Origin: Geitlerinema sp. PCC 7407
Lineage (GTDB): Bacteria > Cyanobacteriota > Cyanobacteriia > PCC-7407
NCBI RefSeq assembly: GCF_000317045.1
Contig: NC_019703.1
Location: 1,848,501 to 1,912,500, forward strand
DNA: 64,000 bases
Direction of reading: 5' to 3'
The notes under the pieces were generated by a model. It ran no database searches and was not told where the DNA came from. It was given only the letters and a program-made list of their open reading frames with translations. Both the position numbers and the translations under genes were made by a program. Below are positions 8,860-17,324 of this stretch, in pieces. Each line of letters opens with the position of its first letter. Positions within the stretch are counted from its first letter, which is position 1.

Positions 8860-9993
8860 ATGACTGGAAACTCCTTCTTCGATGAACAAAAGGAACAATC
8901 TTTAATCAAAGCCAGAATTGTCGAAAAGTATTTCTGGGTTTGGGCGAAGGTCATTATCTCAACAATTAAGTCATCAAGAAAACCAATTCCAAATCCGAGA
9001 ATTGCATATATTGATCTTTTTGCTGGTGCAGGGCGATATAAAGATGGCTCAAAATCAACACCTGTAAAGGTCTTGGAAACAGCTATTTCAGATCCAGATA
9101 TGCAAAAAATGTTGGTATCAATCTTCAATGACGCTGACGTTGCAAATGTTAATTCTCTTCAGCAAGCAATAGATGCAATTCCAGGTATAGAGAATTTAAA
9201 TTATTCCCCTCAAATATTGAATCATGAAGTAGGAGAAAAGATTGTTAAAACTTTTCAAGAACGAAGACTAATTCCCACTTTATTTTTTGTTGATCCTTGG
9301 GGTTATAAGGGGTTATCTCTCCAACTTATAAATTCAGTTGTCAAAAACTGGGGTTGTGATTGCATCTTCTTCTTTAACTACAACCGTATCAACATGGGTT
9401 TAGGCAATGACGCTGTTCGAGAGCATATGAGTGCGCTATTTGGAAAAATACGAGCAGAGCAAGTTCGTGAGCGATTAAGAGAGCTTAGTCCACAAGAACG
9501 TGAGTTAACTGTTGTGGAAGCAATCTGTGAATCATTACAAGAAATGGGTGGTCAGTATGTTCTTCCATTTCGATTTAGACATGAACTTGGAAATCGAACT
9601 AGCCATCACCTTATCTTTGTGAGTAAGCATGTCAAGGGCTATGAAATAATGAAAGAAATAATGGCTAAAGAAAGTTCCGATCAAATACAAGGTGTAGCAT
9701 CTTTTGAGTATAATCCTGCGTCTCTTCAGCAACCATTTCTCTTCGAGCTTACTCGTCCTCTTGATGAACTAGAATTTATGTTGCTAGAGAAGTTTTCTGG
9801 CAAAACTATGAGAATGAAAGAAATCTATGATCTGCACCATGTCGGCAGACCATATATCAGCAAAAACTACAAAACTGCTCTCATTAACCTTGAAATCAAA
9901 GGCGAAATCACTGTTTGCTCACCTATTGGTAAAAAACGCCGGAAAGGTACATTCGCGGATAACCTAATAGTTACATTTCCAGTTAAGCAATGA
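8860..9993 (+). CDS. tcmP: Three-Cys-motif partner protein TcmP
   Basis: A 377-residue protein of the TcmP family, defined by its constant gene pairing with three-Cys-motif (phage Gp37/Gp68-like) proteins. The N-terminal half looks like a Rossmann methyltransferase fold: DLFAGAG at 52-58 resembles the SAM-binding motif I, FNDAD at 89-93 follows a strand, and FVDPWG at 143-148 resembles a motif IV DPPW/Y loop. The last 65 residues look like a winged helix (MKEIYDLH, then KTALINLEIKGEI). The partner gene converges and overlaps the last 11 bases. AT-rich codons and lack of HIP1 suggest horizontal acquisition. Activity is unknown; methylation or DNA binding is inference. Confidence 0.85.
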   Translation: MTGNSFFDEQKEQSLIKARIVEKYFWVWAKVIISTIKSSRKPIPNPRIAYIDLFAGAGRYKDGSKSTPVKVLETAISDPDMQKMLVSIFNDADVANVNSLQQAIDAIPGIENLNYSPQILNHEVGEKIVKTFQERRLIPTLFFVDPWGYKGLSLQLINSVVKNWGCDCIFFFNYNRINMGLGNDAVREHMSALFGKIRAEQVRERLRELSPQERELTVVEAICESLQEMGGQYVLPFRFRHELGNRTSHHLIFVSKHVKGYEIMKEIMAKESSDQIQGVASFEYNPASLQQPFLFELTRPLDELEFMLLEKFSGKTMRMKEIYDLHHVGRPYISKNYKTALINLEIKGEITVCSPIGKKRRKGTFADNLIVTFPVKQ

Positions 9994-10747
9994 GTTTTAA
10001 TTTCTTGACAGTGAGTGGATTACTCCCCCATTTTTGAAGATGTTGTTGCCATACAGCAGGCATCTCATCCCAGATCTCATTATTAAGCAATCTGCCTCCT
10101 GCTTTTGGAGTTCTCCCTCCAACTTGTTTGAAGAAAAACGCAACTCCTGCATTTTGGCACTGATCCCGGATATCTTCTGCCCAAGAAATTTGCATTGGTC
10201 GATGTTTTTGACCAGATTCTCCACCCACAATGACCCAATCAATACCAGTCAGATTTAGCTTGAGTGCCCCTAGGAGTGGTTCACAAGAGACAAAGCGTAC
10301 TGAAACGGGAACGCTGCGAAGATAGTCAAGACGTTCAGCGTAGCTCTGATTCTCAACTGATACACCTAACCAAACATTACGTGGAAAATCTAGTTTGGAT
10401 GCTAAATCTTTCAGGCGTTCATGGCGTTTTGTGAGAATTTGATATATGTGCCAGGGTGTTGAATGAATAACTGAGAAAACTTGTTGAATGAAATCGAGGG
10501 GCACATCTTTATGAAAAAGATCACTCATTGAATTGACAAAGACTCGGCTGGGAGTACGCCAACGTAGTGGTTCTTCTAACCTTTCTGGATGCATAGTCAA
10601 TGCAAATCCGTTAGGAAAGTTCTTAGGAAAACGCTGTGTGATGGCTTCAGCATAACAATGAAGACAACCTGGACTGACCTTGTCGCAACCAGTTATTGGA
10701 TTCCAAGTTTTATCAGTCCACTCAATACCTGTATGTGTACTAGACAT
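9983..10747 (-). CDS. Three-Cys-motif protein, phage Gp37/Gp68 (DUF5131) family
   Basis: A complete 254-residue protein of the phage Gp37/Gp68 family. The N-terminus has IEWTDKTWNPITGC followed by the cysteine motif CX6CX2CY (Cys21, Cys28, Cys31, Tyr32), which resembles a radical-SAM iron-sulfur site with a longer first spacing. Other family segments are FVNSMSDLFHKDVP, ILTKRHERL (TKR at 106-108), WLGVSVENQ and the glycine motif VGGESG near 175. An oxidative or radical reaction on nucleic acid is plausible but unproved. The gene converges with tcmP and overlaps it by 11 bases, an uncommon layout for partners that usually sit side by side. AT-rich and without HIP1. Confidence 0.88.
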   Translation of the reverse strand: MSSTHTGIEWTDKTWNPITGCDKVSPGCLHCYAEAITQRFPKNFPNGFALTMHPERLEEPLRWRTPSRVFVNSMSDLFHKDVPLDFIQQVFSVIHSTPWHIYQILTKRHERLKDLASKLDFPRNVWLGVSVENQSYAERLDYLRSVPVSVRFVSCEPLLGALKLNLTGIDWVIVGGESGQKHRPMQISWAEDIRDQCQNAGVAFFFKQVGGRTPKAGGRLLNNEIWDEMPAVWQQHLQKWGSNPLTVKKLKLIA

Positions 10748-10773
10748 GTACTAACTCCGCAAGTTACATCCAT

Positions 10774-10790
10774 GGCAGATGACACCTGCC
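10774..10790. promoter_or_regulatory. Imperfect palindrome upstream of three-Cys gene
   Basis: GGCAGATGACACCTGCC reads almost the same on both strands (15 of 17 positions) and lies about 27 bases upstream of the start codon at 10747. Its place in the leader fits an operator or a small hairpin. No known regulator site is recognised. Confidence 0.3.
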
Positions 10791-10862
10791 TTAAAATTTG
10801 ATAGTTTCTCTGTACTATAGCATTTTTGCACGTTCACTTGCCACTACACCTACACTAATGGA

Positions 10863-10874
10863 TTACACGTGTAA
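10863..10874. promoter_or_regulatory. 12-base perfect palindrome
   Basis: TTACACGTGTAA is a perfect palindrome in otherwise AT-rich non-coding DNA, about 115 bases upstream of the three-Cys gene. It could be an operator for the islet, although palindromes of this size also arise by chance. Confidence 0.25.
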
Positions 10875-11193
10875 ATGAATAATTGATATATTGTTGTGTT
10901 AAATCTGAAATTTTAGATTTTCAAACAACTTAAGTTCGTTAAAGTAGTGCAAATCAGGTATGTGTTGCACCCATATCTGATTAAAATACAGAATATATCT
11001 CTGTGTTTGCAAAATCGTATATGTGTTTCACGTCGATAGATACATAATTAAGAAGATTATTGGATTAAAGTTAGAATATTTCTAGCTCATTAATCTATTG
11101 ATATTTAGAGAAAAACATTATTAAGTCTTGATCAATTAGAAGGCGATCGCCTTCCTCTAGCCCACTCGTTTCCAAGGGCTCATTGTCACTGAA

Positions 11194-11598
11194 TCAAGCT
11201 TTTGAGAAAGGCCAGTGTTGTTGGACAACGTCCCAGATGGAGCAGTCCCACCAGTCGATGTGAGAAACAATGAGGCCTTCGTCATTGAGCGTGAGTTCGC
11301 TGCGGCCTGAGATGGCAATGCGGGGCTTCCAGGGGAGAGGCGTGTTCCAGCTGAGAGTCCAGCGCGTGGTGATCAGGCGATCGCGCTGTTGGATGTCGTG
11401 GAGATCCATGCGGGCATTGAGAAACCAGCGCTCCATCAGGCCCACCATTTGCCGAAAACGCTTAATTCCCCGAAACTCGCTCAGTGGATCCTTGAAATAC
11501 ACCCCCGGATCGTAGAGTTCGTAGCGCTGATCGCGGGGAAAATGCTGATAGTCTTCCCGCAGCAAAGTCACAATATCCACTGCTTCACCCCTAGTCAT
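11194..11598 (-). CDS. DUF2358 domain protein
   Basis: A 134-residue protein with the DUF2358 (NTF2-like) fold seen in cyanobacteria and plant plastids. Recognisable segments are LREDYQHFPRDQRYELYD, the FKDPLSEFRG stretch and the C-terminal HIDWWD. The family's role is not known. The ATG at 11598 was chosen; it overlaps the stop of the upstream YbjN-like gene by 8 bases (11591-11598), so the two are surely translated from one message. An earlier in-frame methionine would lie well inside that gene. Confidence 0.82.
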   Translation of the reverse strand: MTRGEAVDIVTLLREDYQHFPRDQRYELYDPGVYFKDPLSEFRGIKRFRQMVGLMERWFLNARMDLHDIQQRDRLITTRWTLSWNTPLPWKPRIAISGRSELTLNDEGLIVSHIDWWDCSIWDVVQQHWPFSKA

Positions 11599-12157
11599 TG
11601 ACTTCCGGCCACAGACGCTCAAGCTGGAAGCGCCAAGCCTCCAGGATTTGCTCGCGGTACTCCGAGCCGCTGTTCATATCCCCCATCATGCCCTCCTCGT
11701 AGAGGCGATCGAGGCCTTGGAGCGTCGCCGCGAGGCTCTGGCCCTGCTGCTTGGCAATGCGAATAATTTGGCGAATCTGGGTATCCCGAAGCTGCCGAAA
11801 CGGATCCGCTAGCCCTTCCTCTTTTAGCAAAATCAGGCGCTGGACCGCCGCCGCAAAATCCTCCGGGGCCAGGGTGGCGCGATTGTGCTGGAAAACCGCC
11901 CAGAGCGTGTCTTGGTAGAGGGCGTAGCGCGTTTCCTGGGTGCGATCGAAGTTGGCAACTAGCAGCTGCTCCAGGAATGGCCGAGCTTCGGTCGCGGGAG
12001 CGATCGGCACCAGCATTCGCAGCCAAGACTGGTCCTCGGAGAGCAAAATCAGCAGCCGAAAAGCCGGAGTTTCAACCTGCCAGAGCCCAGATTCCAGGGT
12101 TTCAACCGAGCTACCAAACAGCTCAGTGAGCGTGCGAGTAATGTCGTCAAGAAGCAT
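11591..12157 (-). CDS. YbjN/CesT-like conserved cyanobacterial protein
   Basis: A 188-residue protein starting at MLLDDITRTLTELFG. The alternating beta-alpha pattern of the first 110 residues (TPAFRLLILLSEDQSWLRMLVPI, then a helix, then YALYQDTLWAVFQ) resembles the CesT/YbjN superfamily of small chaperone-like proteins. A second helical part follows, ending with SEYREQILEAWRFQLERLW. No catalytic motif is seen. It is the first gene of a two-gene operon with the DUF2358 protein. A second protein of similar kind is at 34135-34635. The family call is tentative. Confidence 0.6.
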   Translation of the reverse strand: MLLDDITRTLTELFGSSVETLESGLWQVETPAFRLLILLSEDQSWLRMLVPIAPATEARPFLEQLLVANFDRTQETRYALYQDTLWAVFQHNRATLAPEDFAAAVQRLILLKEEGLADPFRQLRDTQIRQIIRIAKQQGQSLAATLQGLDRLYEEGMMGDMNSGSEYREQILEAWRFQLERLWPEVND

Positions 12158-12519
12158 AGGAGCTACCAAAAATGCCAGCGCAGAGACTCCGAGCGATCGC
12201 GCCTCAGGAGTTCTATCTCCTCAGAGTAGCGCCCCTCTCGCAAAATTCTACAGACTCAAACGAAACAAGAAGCACCATGCTTGCAGGTGTTACCCAGCCT
12301 TGGTCAGGCCGAGCCTTGCCCGATCGGCAGTGATCACCCTTCTAGCCGCAGGCTCTAAACCCCGTACAGCCAGGTCGATTGAAGAGCAACAATCAGCGCT
12401 AAAAATCTTAAATTAATTCTTTAACTTTGTCTTTTTGCTTTAGAGTTTCAACGGAGAGATTTGACAAGTTTAGCCAAAGTTTTTAATCGGCTATCTTTGA
12501 TGAATTTGAGGATTTAAAT
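12158..12519. other. Intergenic region upstream of GNAT gene
   Basis: About 360 bases between divergent genes. The left half is GC-rich with HIP1; the right half turns AT-rich and holds a promoter-like sequence for the GNAT gene. I see no tRNA, riboswitch or open frame. Confidence 0.4.
12461..12489 (+). promoter_or_regulatory. Candidate promoter of GNAT gene
   Basis: A consensus TTGACA box at 12461-12466 is followed after 17 bases by TAATCG at 12484-12489, leaving a leader of about 25 bases before the ATG at 12520. GAGGAT close to the start could serve as ribosome binding site. Confidence 0.4.
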
Positions 12520-13152
12520 ATGAAAAACCAGTCGGTTGAGGGCGTGATTTATTCACCGATGAATCTTGCCGAACATGATTCTAAAACCGTCGCTGAACTA
12601 ATTTATACCTCTTCTCCGCCACTGTTTCAGTTCACCTTTGGTTCAAGGGCGATCGAAATCCTGAGTCAGCTCGTTGAGCGATCGCACAATCGCTTCAGTC
12701 ATCGTTATATTCGCGTTGCTGCTCTCTCGGAGAAAGTGATTGGAATGATTGTGCAAGTCCCCGCCGAGCAGCTGCACAATGAAGCAGATTATGAGCAGCT
12801 TTTCTCGCGATCGCAGCGTCTGCGACTCAAGCTAGCCAATGGGCTGATTTTGCGTCACCTTTTGCGCCATCACTATCCCGAAAAGAGCCTTTATATTGGC
12901 AATCTAGCTGTTGATTCTGCGTACCAAAGCTGCGGCATTGGCAGTCAGCTTCTGAGTCAGTGCATCGCTGGAGCGGAGCAAAATCATCAGGATCTTTTTA
13001 TCAGTGTTGATATTGCGAATGGTCGAGCCCAAAAACTCTATGAACGCCTTGGATTTGAGCTGGTCGAGACCAAGGCGATCGGGCTGCCGGGATTAACCGT
13101 GGGGTCGCGGGTTCTGGTGCGATCGCCTCACGCCCACCAAACCACGCCGTAG
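12520..13152 (+). CDS. GNAT family N-acetyltransferase
   Basis: A 210-residue protein with the GNAT fold, which transfers an acetyl group from acetyl-CoA to an amine. The diagnostic C-terminal half shows YIGNLAVDSAYQSCGIGSQL, where the Q/R-x-x-G-x-G/A-type CoA loop is QSCGIG, then SVDIANGRAQKLYERLGFE, the usual end of GNAT domains. The N-terminal 100 residues are less conserved and presumably bind the acceptor. The substrate is unknown. It is followed by tldD after about 80 bases on the same strand. Confidence 0.88.
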   Translation: MKNQSVEGVIYSPMNLAEHDSKTVAELIYTSSPPLFQFTFGSRAIEILSQLVERSHNRFSHRYIRVAALSEKVIGMIVQVPAEQLHNEADYEQLFSRSQRLRLKLANGLILRHLLRHHYPEKSLYIGNLAVDSAYQSCGIGSQLLSQCIAGAEQNHQDLFISVDIANGRAQKLYERLGFELVETKAIGLPGLTVGSRVLVRSPHAHQTTP

Positions 13153-13231
13153 CCCCGCTGCCATGTCGCTACCATAGAGACGACAGGCGAGTTTGAGCGC
13201 CTCTCTTCGTCCACTCCACGGCAACGCACCC

Positions 13232-14671
13232 ATGGTTTTTGATCCTTCGAAGCTGCTGGCTTCCATCGATGTCCCTGCGGACTGGGTTGGTTTGCGCATT
13301 GTCAAGGCCCAGAGCACCCACCGATCGGTGCGAGACGGGCATCCCGAGGGCAACCAGCGATCGCACCAGCAAGGGGCCATGGTCGAAGTTCTGGTGGATG
13401 GCCAGATCGGCTATGGAGCCAGCAACGCCCTCACCCCAGCCAGCCTGCAGGCCGCCGCCCAAGCGGCCTATCACCAAGCTCGCGCCGCCAGCCCTTGGAA
13501 ACTGCATCCCTTCAGCACCCAGCAGCGGCCTCCCGCCCAGGGACGCTACGCCACTGCCACCGCGAAACCCTTCGACGCGCTGACCCCCGGCGAGATCAAC
13601 GAGCTGCTGACCAAGATTTGCCACACGCTCAAGGTCTCCGATCAAGTCGTCCACACGGTGGCCATGCTGTTTACCCAGGTGCAGGAGACCTGGTTTGTCA
13701 GCAGCAGCGGCTCCGAGATTTACCAGAGCTTTTCGCAGGTGGCCACAGACTACAGCGCCACTGCCCAGGATGGCTCTAGGGTCCAGCGCCGCAGCGACAA
13801 CGGCTGGGCCGCGCGCTGCTACCAGGGCGGACTCGAGCACTTTCTTTCGGCGGATCTGTGGGCGCGGGTGCAGCGGATCGGGGAGCAGGCGGTGGAGCTT
13901 TTGGGCGCCCAGGAGTGCCCGACGGAGACGACGACCTTGGTGCTGGCGCCTGACCAGATGATGCTGCAAATCCACGAAAGCGTGGGCCACCCCCTGGAAA
14001 TCGATCGCATCCTGGGAGACGAGCGCAACTACGCCGGGGGCAGCTTTGTCCGTCTGGCGGACTTTGGCAACCTGACCTACGGGTCGCCGCTGATGAATAT
14101 CACCTTTGACCCGACAGTCGAGGGGGAGTTTGCCAGCTACGGCTTCGACGACACGGGTGCTCCCGCCGATCGCCAATACCTGATCCGCGAAGGGAAGCTG
14201 CTGCGGGGTCTCGGCGGCCTAGAAAGTCAGGGCCGCGCCCAGGTGGAGGGAGTGGCCTGCACGCGCGCGACGTCTTGGAACCGGCCCCCTATCGATCGCA
14301 TGGCTAATCTGAACCTAGAGCCGGGCGATCGCTCCCTGGAGGCCATGATCGCCAGCATTGAGCGCGGCGTTTACATGGAGTCCAACTGCTCCTGGTCCAT
14401 CGACGATCGCCGCTACAAGTTCCAGTTCGGCTGCGAATATGGCCGCCTGATCGAGAATGGCCGCCTGACCAAAACCGTGCGCAATCCCAACTATCGAGGC
14501 GTCACGCCCCAGTTTTGGCACAGCCTGACCCAGGTGGGTGATGCCTCGACCTGGCAAATCTACGGGACGCCCATGTGCGGCAAGGGAGAGCCCAATCAGG
14601 CGATCACGGTGGGTCACGGCTCGCCGGTGTGCGTGTTTTCAGACATTGAAGTTTTTGGCGGTGCGGCATGA
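13232..14671 (+). CDS. tldD: TldD-type metalloprotease subunit
   Basis: The 479-residue TldD half of the TldD/TldE heterodimeric metalloprotease, which degrades or trims unfolded peptides and matures some modified peptides such as microcins in other bacteria. The zinc motif HESVGH (HExxxH) is near residue 247, within a strongly conserved IHESVGHPLEIDR segment. Downstream residues include CTRATSWNRPPIDRM and the C-terminal GTPMCGKGEPNQ. The ATG at 13232 (MVFDPSKLL) was chosen by likeness to the family; an earlier start at 13193 would add 13 residues. Its stop overlaps the next start in an ATGA, showing translational coupling with the TldE partner. Confidence 0.93.
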   Translation: MVFDPSKLLASIDVPADWVGLRIVKAQSTHRSVRDGHPEGNQRSHQQGAMVEVLVDGQIGYGASNALTPASLQAAAQAAYHQARAASPWKLHPFSTQQRPPAQGRYATATAKPFDALTPGEINELLTKICHTLKVSDQVVHTVAMLFTQVQETWFVSSSGSEIYQSFSQVATDYSATAQDGSRVQRRSDNGWAARCYQGGLEHFLSADLWARVQRIGEQAVELLGAQECPTETTTLVLAPDQMMLQIHESVGHPLEIDRILGDERNYAGGSFVRLADFGNLTYGSPLMNITFDPTVEGEFASYGFDDTGAPADRQYLIREGKLLRGLGGLESQGRAQVEGVACTRATSWNRPPIDRMANLNLEPGDRSLEAMIASIERGVYMESNCSWSIDDRRYKFQFGCEYGRLIENGRLTKTVRNPNYRGVTPQFWHSLTQVGDASTWQIYGTPMCGKGEPNQAITVGHGSPVCVFSDIEVFGGAA

Positions 14672-16035
14672 CGGTCACGAAACATTCCCAGGATTCCCAG
14701 GCGGCGGTGGCTCAGTGGGAGGCGAGCTTTGAGGCGCTGGTAGGGGCGATCGCCCCCCAGTCCGCCGACGAGCATATTTCCCTGCAGCTGAGCGCTGAGC
14801 AAAGTCAGTTTGTTCGCTTCAATCACGCCAAGGTGCGTCAGGCTGGAACGGTTACAGACGGCAAGCTGCACCTGAGCTTGGTGAAAAATCAGCGATCGAT
14901 CACCTGCGAAATTCCTCTGACGGGCGATCGCGAGCAGGATCTTGCAGAGGCTCAGGGGGCGATCGCCCAGCTCCGGGCCGAGGTGGATCAGCTGCCGCCC
15001 GACCCCTACGCCGTGGTTCCCAGCGGCAGCGACACCAGCCACGATGTCCACGCGGGACACTTGCTGGCCCCGGAGGCCGCCGCCGATCGCATTTTGGCCG
15101 CCGTGGCCGAGCTTGACTTTGCGGGGCTGTACGCCGGGGGCGCGGTGGTGCGGGCCTACGCCGACTCAGCGGGCCAAAAGCACTGGTTTGTCACCGACTC
15201 CTACACCCTGGACTACTCGCTGTTTGCGCCGGACGGCCAAGCGGTGAAGGGTACGATCGCCGGTAGCCAGTGGGACGAAGCCGCCTACGCCACCCAGATT
15301 GCCGAAGCCAAAACCCAGCTCCAGCGCCTCGCCCAGCCGCCAAAGGCGATCGCCCCGGGCCAGTACCGCACCTATCTCGCGCCCGCCGCCGTCGGCGACT
15401 TGATCGATATTTTGTCCTGGGGCGGGGTCAGCGAAGCCTCGATGCGCCAAGGGGGCAGCGCCCTGGGCCTGATGCGCCAAGAAGGCAAACGCCTTTCGCC
15501 CCAATTCTGTCTGACCGAGGACTTTAGCTCGGGCCTGGTTCCCCGCTTTACCCCCTGGGGAGACGTCGCCCCGATTGCCCTGCCCATCGTTGCCCACGGC
15601 GAGCTGGTCAACCTGCTGATCAACCGGCGCACCGCCAAGGAATACGGCCTAACCGCCAATGGTGCCGGGGCTCACGAGGGCCTGCGATCGCCCCAGGTCC
15701 ACCCCGGCAGCCTCTCCCGCGACGCCATCCTCTCGGAGCTGGGCACGGGCCTCTATCTGTCCAATCTCCACTACCTCAACTGGAGCGATCGCCCCGCAGG
15801 CCGCATCACCGGCATGACCCGCTATGCGTGCTTCTGGGTCGAAGACGGCGAAATCGTCGCCCCTATCGAAAATCTCCGCTTCGACGAAAGTCTCTACCGC
15901 TTCTGGGGCGAAAATCTCATCGCCCTTACCGACTTCCAGGAGTTCATTCCCAACGTCGGCACCTACGACAGCCGCAGGCTCGGCGGCAACCTCGTCCCCG
16001 GCATGGTCATCAAAGACTTCACCTACACCCTCTAA
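14668..16035 (+). CDS. TldE/PmbA-type metalloprotease partner
   Basis: The 455-residue TldE (PmbA) partner of TldD. It has the common fold but no HExxxH, as expected for the non-catalytic subunit. The C-terminal third has GLTANGAGAHEGLRSPQVHPG-type conserved stretches and ends with RITGMTRYACFWVEDGEI and GTYDSRRLGGNLVPGM. Translation is coupled to tldD by an ATGA overlap at 14668-14671. A partial second copy of the last 77 or so codons lies at 1459-1692 on the other strand. Several HIP1 octamers are present in the gene. Confidence 0.92.
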   Translation: MTVTKHSQDSQAAVAQWEASFEALVGAIAPQSADEHISLQLSAEQSQFVRFNHAKVRQAGTVTDGKLHLSLVKNQRSITCEIPLTGDREQDLAEAQGAIAQLRAEVDQLPPDPYAVVPSGSDTSHDVHAGHLLAPEAAADRILAAVAELDFAGLYAGGAVVRAYADSAGQKHWFVTDSYTLDYSLFAPDGQAVKGTIAGSQWDEAAYATQIAEAKTQLQRLAQPPKAIAPGQYRTYLAPAAVGDLIDILSWGGVSEASMRQGGSALGLMRQEGKRLSPQFCLTEDFSSGLVPRFTPWGDVAPIALPIVAHGELVNLLINRRTAKEYGLTANGAGAHEGLRSPQVHPGSLSRDAILSELGTGLYLSNLHYLNWSDRPAGRITGMTRYACFWVEDGEIVAPIENLRFDESLYRFWGENLIALTDFQEFIPNVGTYDSRRLGGNLVPGMVIKDFTYTL

Positions 16036-16142
16036 ACGTTCGGAAATGGGGGGCTAGGCGATGAGTTTTGTAGAAGGCGATCGCGCTTCAAACAGCCCCT
16101 CGCAGTGCCCCCAATCTTTCCTAATGTTTTGCCCCCACACCT

Positions 16143-17324
16143 ATGATTGCTGTTCAATCCCAAACCATTCCCACCGCCGACCAGCTAGCCCAAACCCAGG
16201 CCGCCATCGACGCCTATATTCGGCGCATTGACCAGAGCCCCTACCGCCGCGAGGGCGCCTATCCCTACTACCGATTTCATCCGGCGGGCCAGCCCATTCG
16301 CGGGACGGTGATGCTGTTTCACGGCTTCAGCGCCAAGCCCCACCAGATGTGGCGCCTGACCGAGTATCTGTTCCAAAACGGTTTTAACGTCTACCAGCCC
16401 TCGATCGCGGGGCATCCCTTCGTGCCGCCGACGACCCAGTGGCCCCAGGTGGACCTGCGGCTTGAGTATGCCGAGCCTCTGCGCCAAAAGGTGCAGCAAG
16501 ACCCGGTGTTGCAGACCTTTTTCGCCAATCTCGCGGCGAATCCCGACGGCTTTTCGAAGCCCAGTTACCACCAGCGTCTGGCGCTGATTGCTCGCCTGAT
16601 GGCGATCGAACCCAAGCTGCCCGACATCATCCGGGCGATCGAGAAGACTGATGATCCGGATTTCGATCGCTACTTTATCTCCTCGCACCTGCGCTATCGG
16701 CAGGACGCGGTGGAGCGCTTGCAGGAGCTGGACGCTTTGCCCGGTCCGATCTTCACGGTGGGGCTCTCGGTGGGCGGCGCGGTGGCCCTGGGCCTAGCGG
16801 CAGCGCGTCCCGATCGCATTGACAAGGTCGTTGCCTACGCCCCCCTGCTGAAAATCTTTGGGGAAGATCGGCGGCTCTACGTCAATCTGGCCGGACCCCT
16901 CGACATCAGCGAATCGGGCTGGGACCCGAGCCTGCGCTTTCCGGTGGGCTGCCTGACGGCGGCGGACCGCTTTGGCAGCGACTACGTGCTCGATCGCCAG
17001 TCCGTCAGCACCCTGAGCCAGATTCCCACCTGCCTGATCCTGACTGAAAACGAGGACGCGGCGGACATCGAAACCAATCAAGACTTCTTTAAGCGCTTGG
17101 GGGGCGATCGCCAGGGGCACCGGTTCTTTATGTATCCGGCCCAAGACATGGTGCCCCACCCCATGGTGGACCCCACAGAGGTCAGCCAGGGCATGAGCAA
17201 CCGCTTCTGGCAAAGCCTCTACCAGGAAACCTTCCGGTTCCTGACTGAGGGCGAAATCTCGCCGGAAAATCTTGAGAGCCTGTCGCCGTCGCCGGACCTG
17301 CCCCCGGTGCCGCCGGTGGCCTAG
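16143..17324 (+). CDS. Alpha/beta hydrolase
   Basis: A 393-residue serine hydrolase-like protein. After an N-terminal helical part it shows the strand and oxyanion-type turn VMLFHGFSAKPHQM at about 58-71, the nucleophile elbow GLSVGG near residue 205, and a final histidine region around YPAQDMVPHPMVDP. These fit an esterase or lipase, but the substrate is not evident and no signal peptide is seen. The C-terminus is proline-rich. The stop shares a CTAG with the convergent glycosyltransferase gene at 17321-17324. Confidence 0.82.
   Translation: MIAVQSQTIPTADQLAQTQAAIDAYIRRIDQSPYRREGAYPYYRFHPAGQPIRGTVMLFHGFSAKPHQMWRLTEYLFQNGFNVYQPSIAGHPFVPPTTQWPQVDLRLEYAEPLRQKVQQDPVLQTFFANLAANPDGFSKPSYHQRLALIARLMAIEPKLPDIIRAIEKTDDPDFDRYFISSHLRYRQDAVERLQELDALPGPIFTVGLSVGGAVALGLAAARPDRIDKVVAYAPLLKIFGEDRRLYVNLAGPLDISESGWDPSLRFPVGCLTAADRFGSDYVLDRQSVSTLSQIPTCLILTENEDAADIETNQDFFKRLGGDRQGHRFFMYPAQDMVPHPMVDPTEVSQGMSNRFWQSLYQETFRFLTEGEISPENLESLSPSPDLPPVPPVA

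Larger units (their letters stand above)
10748..11193. other. AT-rich intergenic region with inverted repeats
   Basis: About 450 AT-rich bases end the TcmP/three-Cys islet. They hold an imperfect palindrome just upstream of the three-Cys gene (10774-10790) and a perfect 12-base palindrome (10863-10874). Two similar segments containing GTGTTGCAC and GTGTTTCAC lie about 60 bases apart near 10950-11030. No open frame is convincing. Composition returns to normal at a HIP1 site near 11143. Confidence 0.4.
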
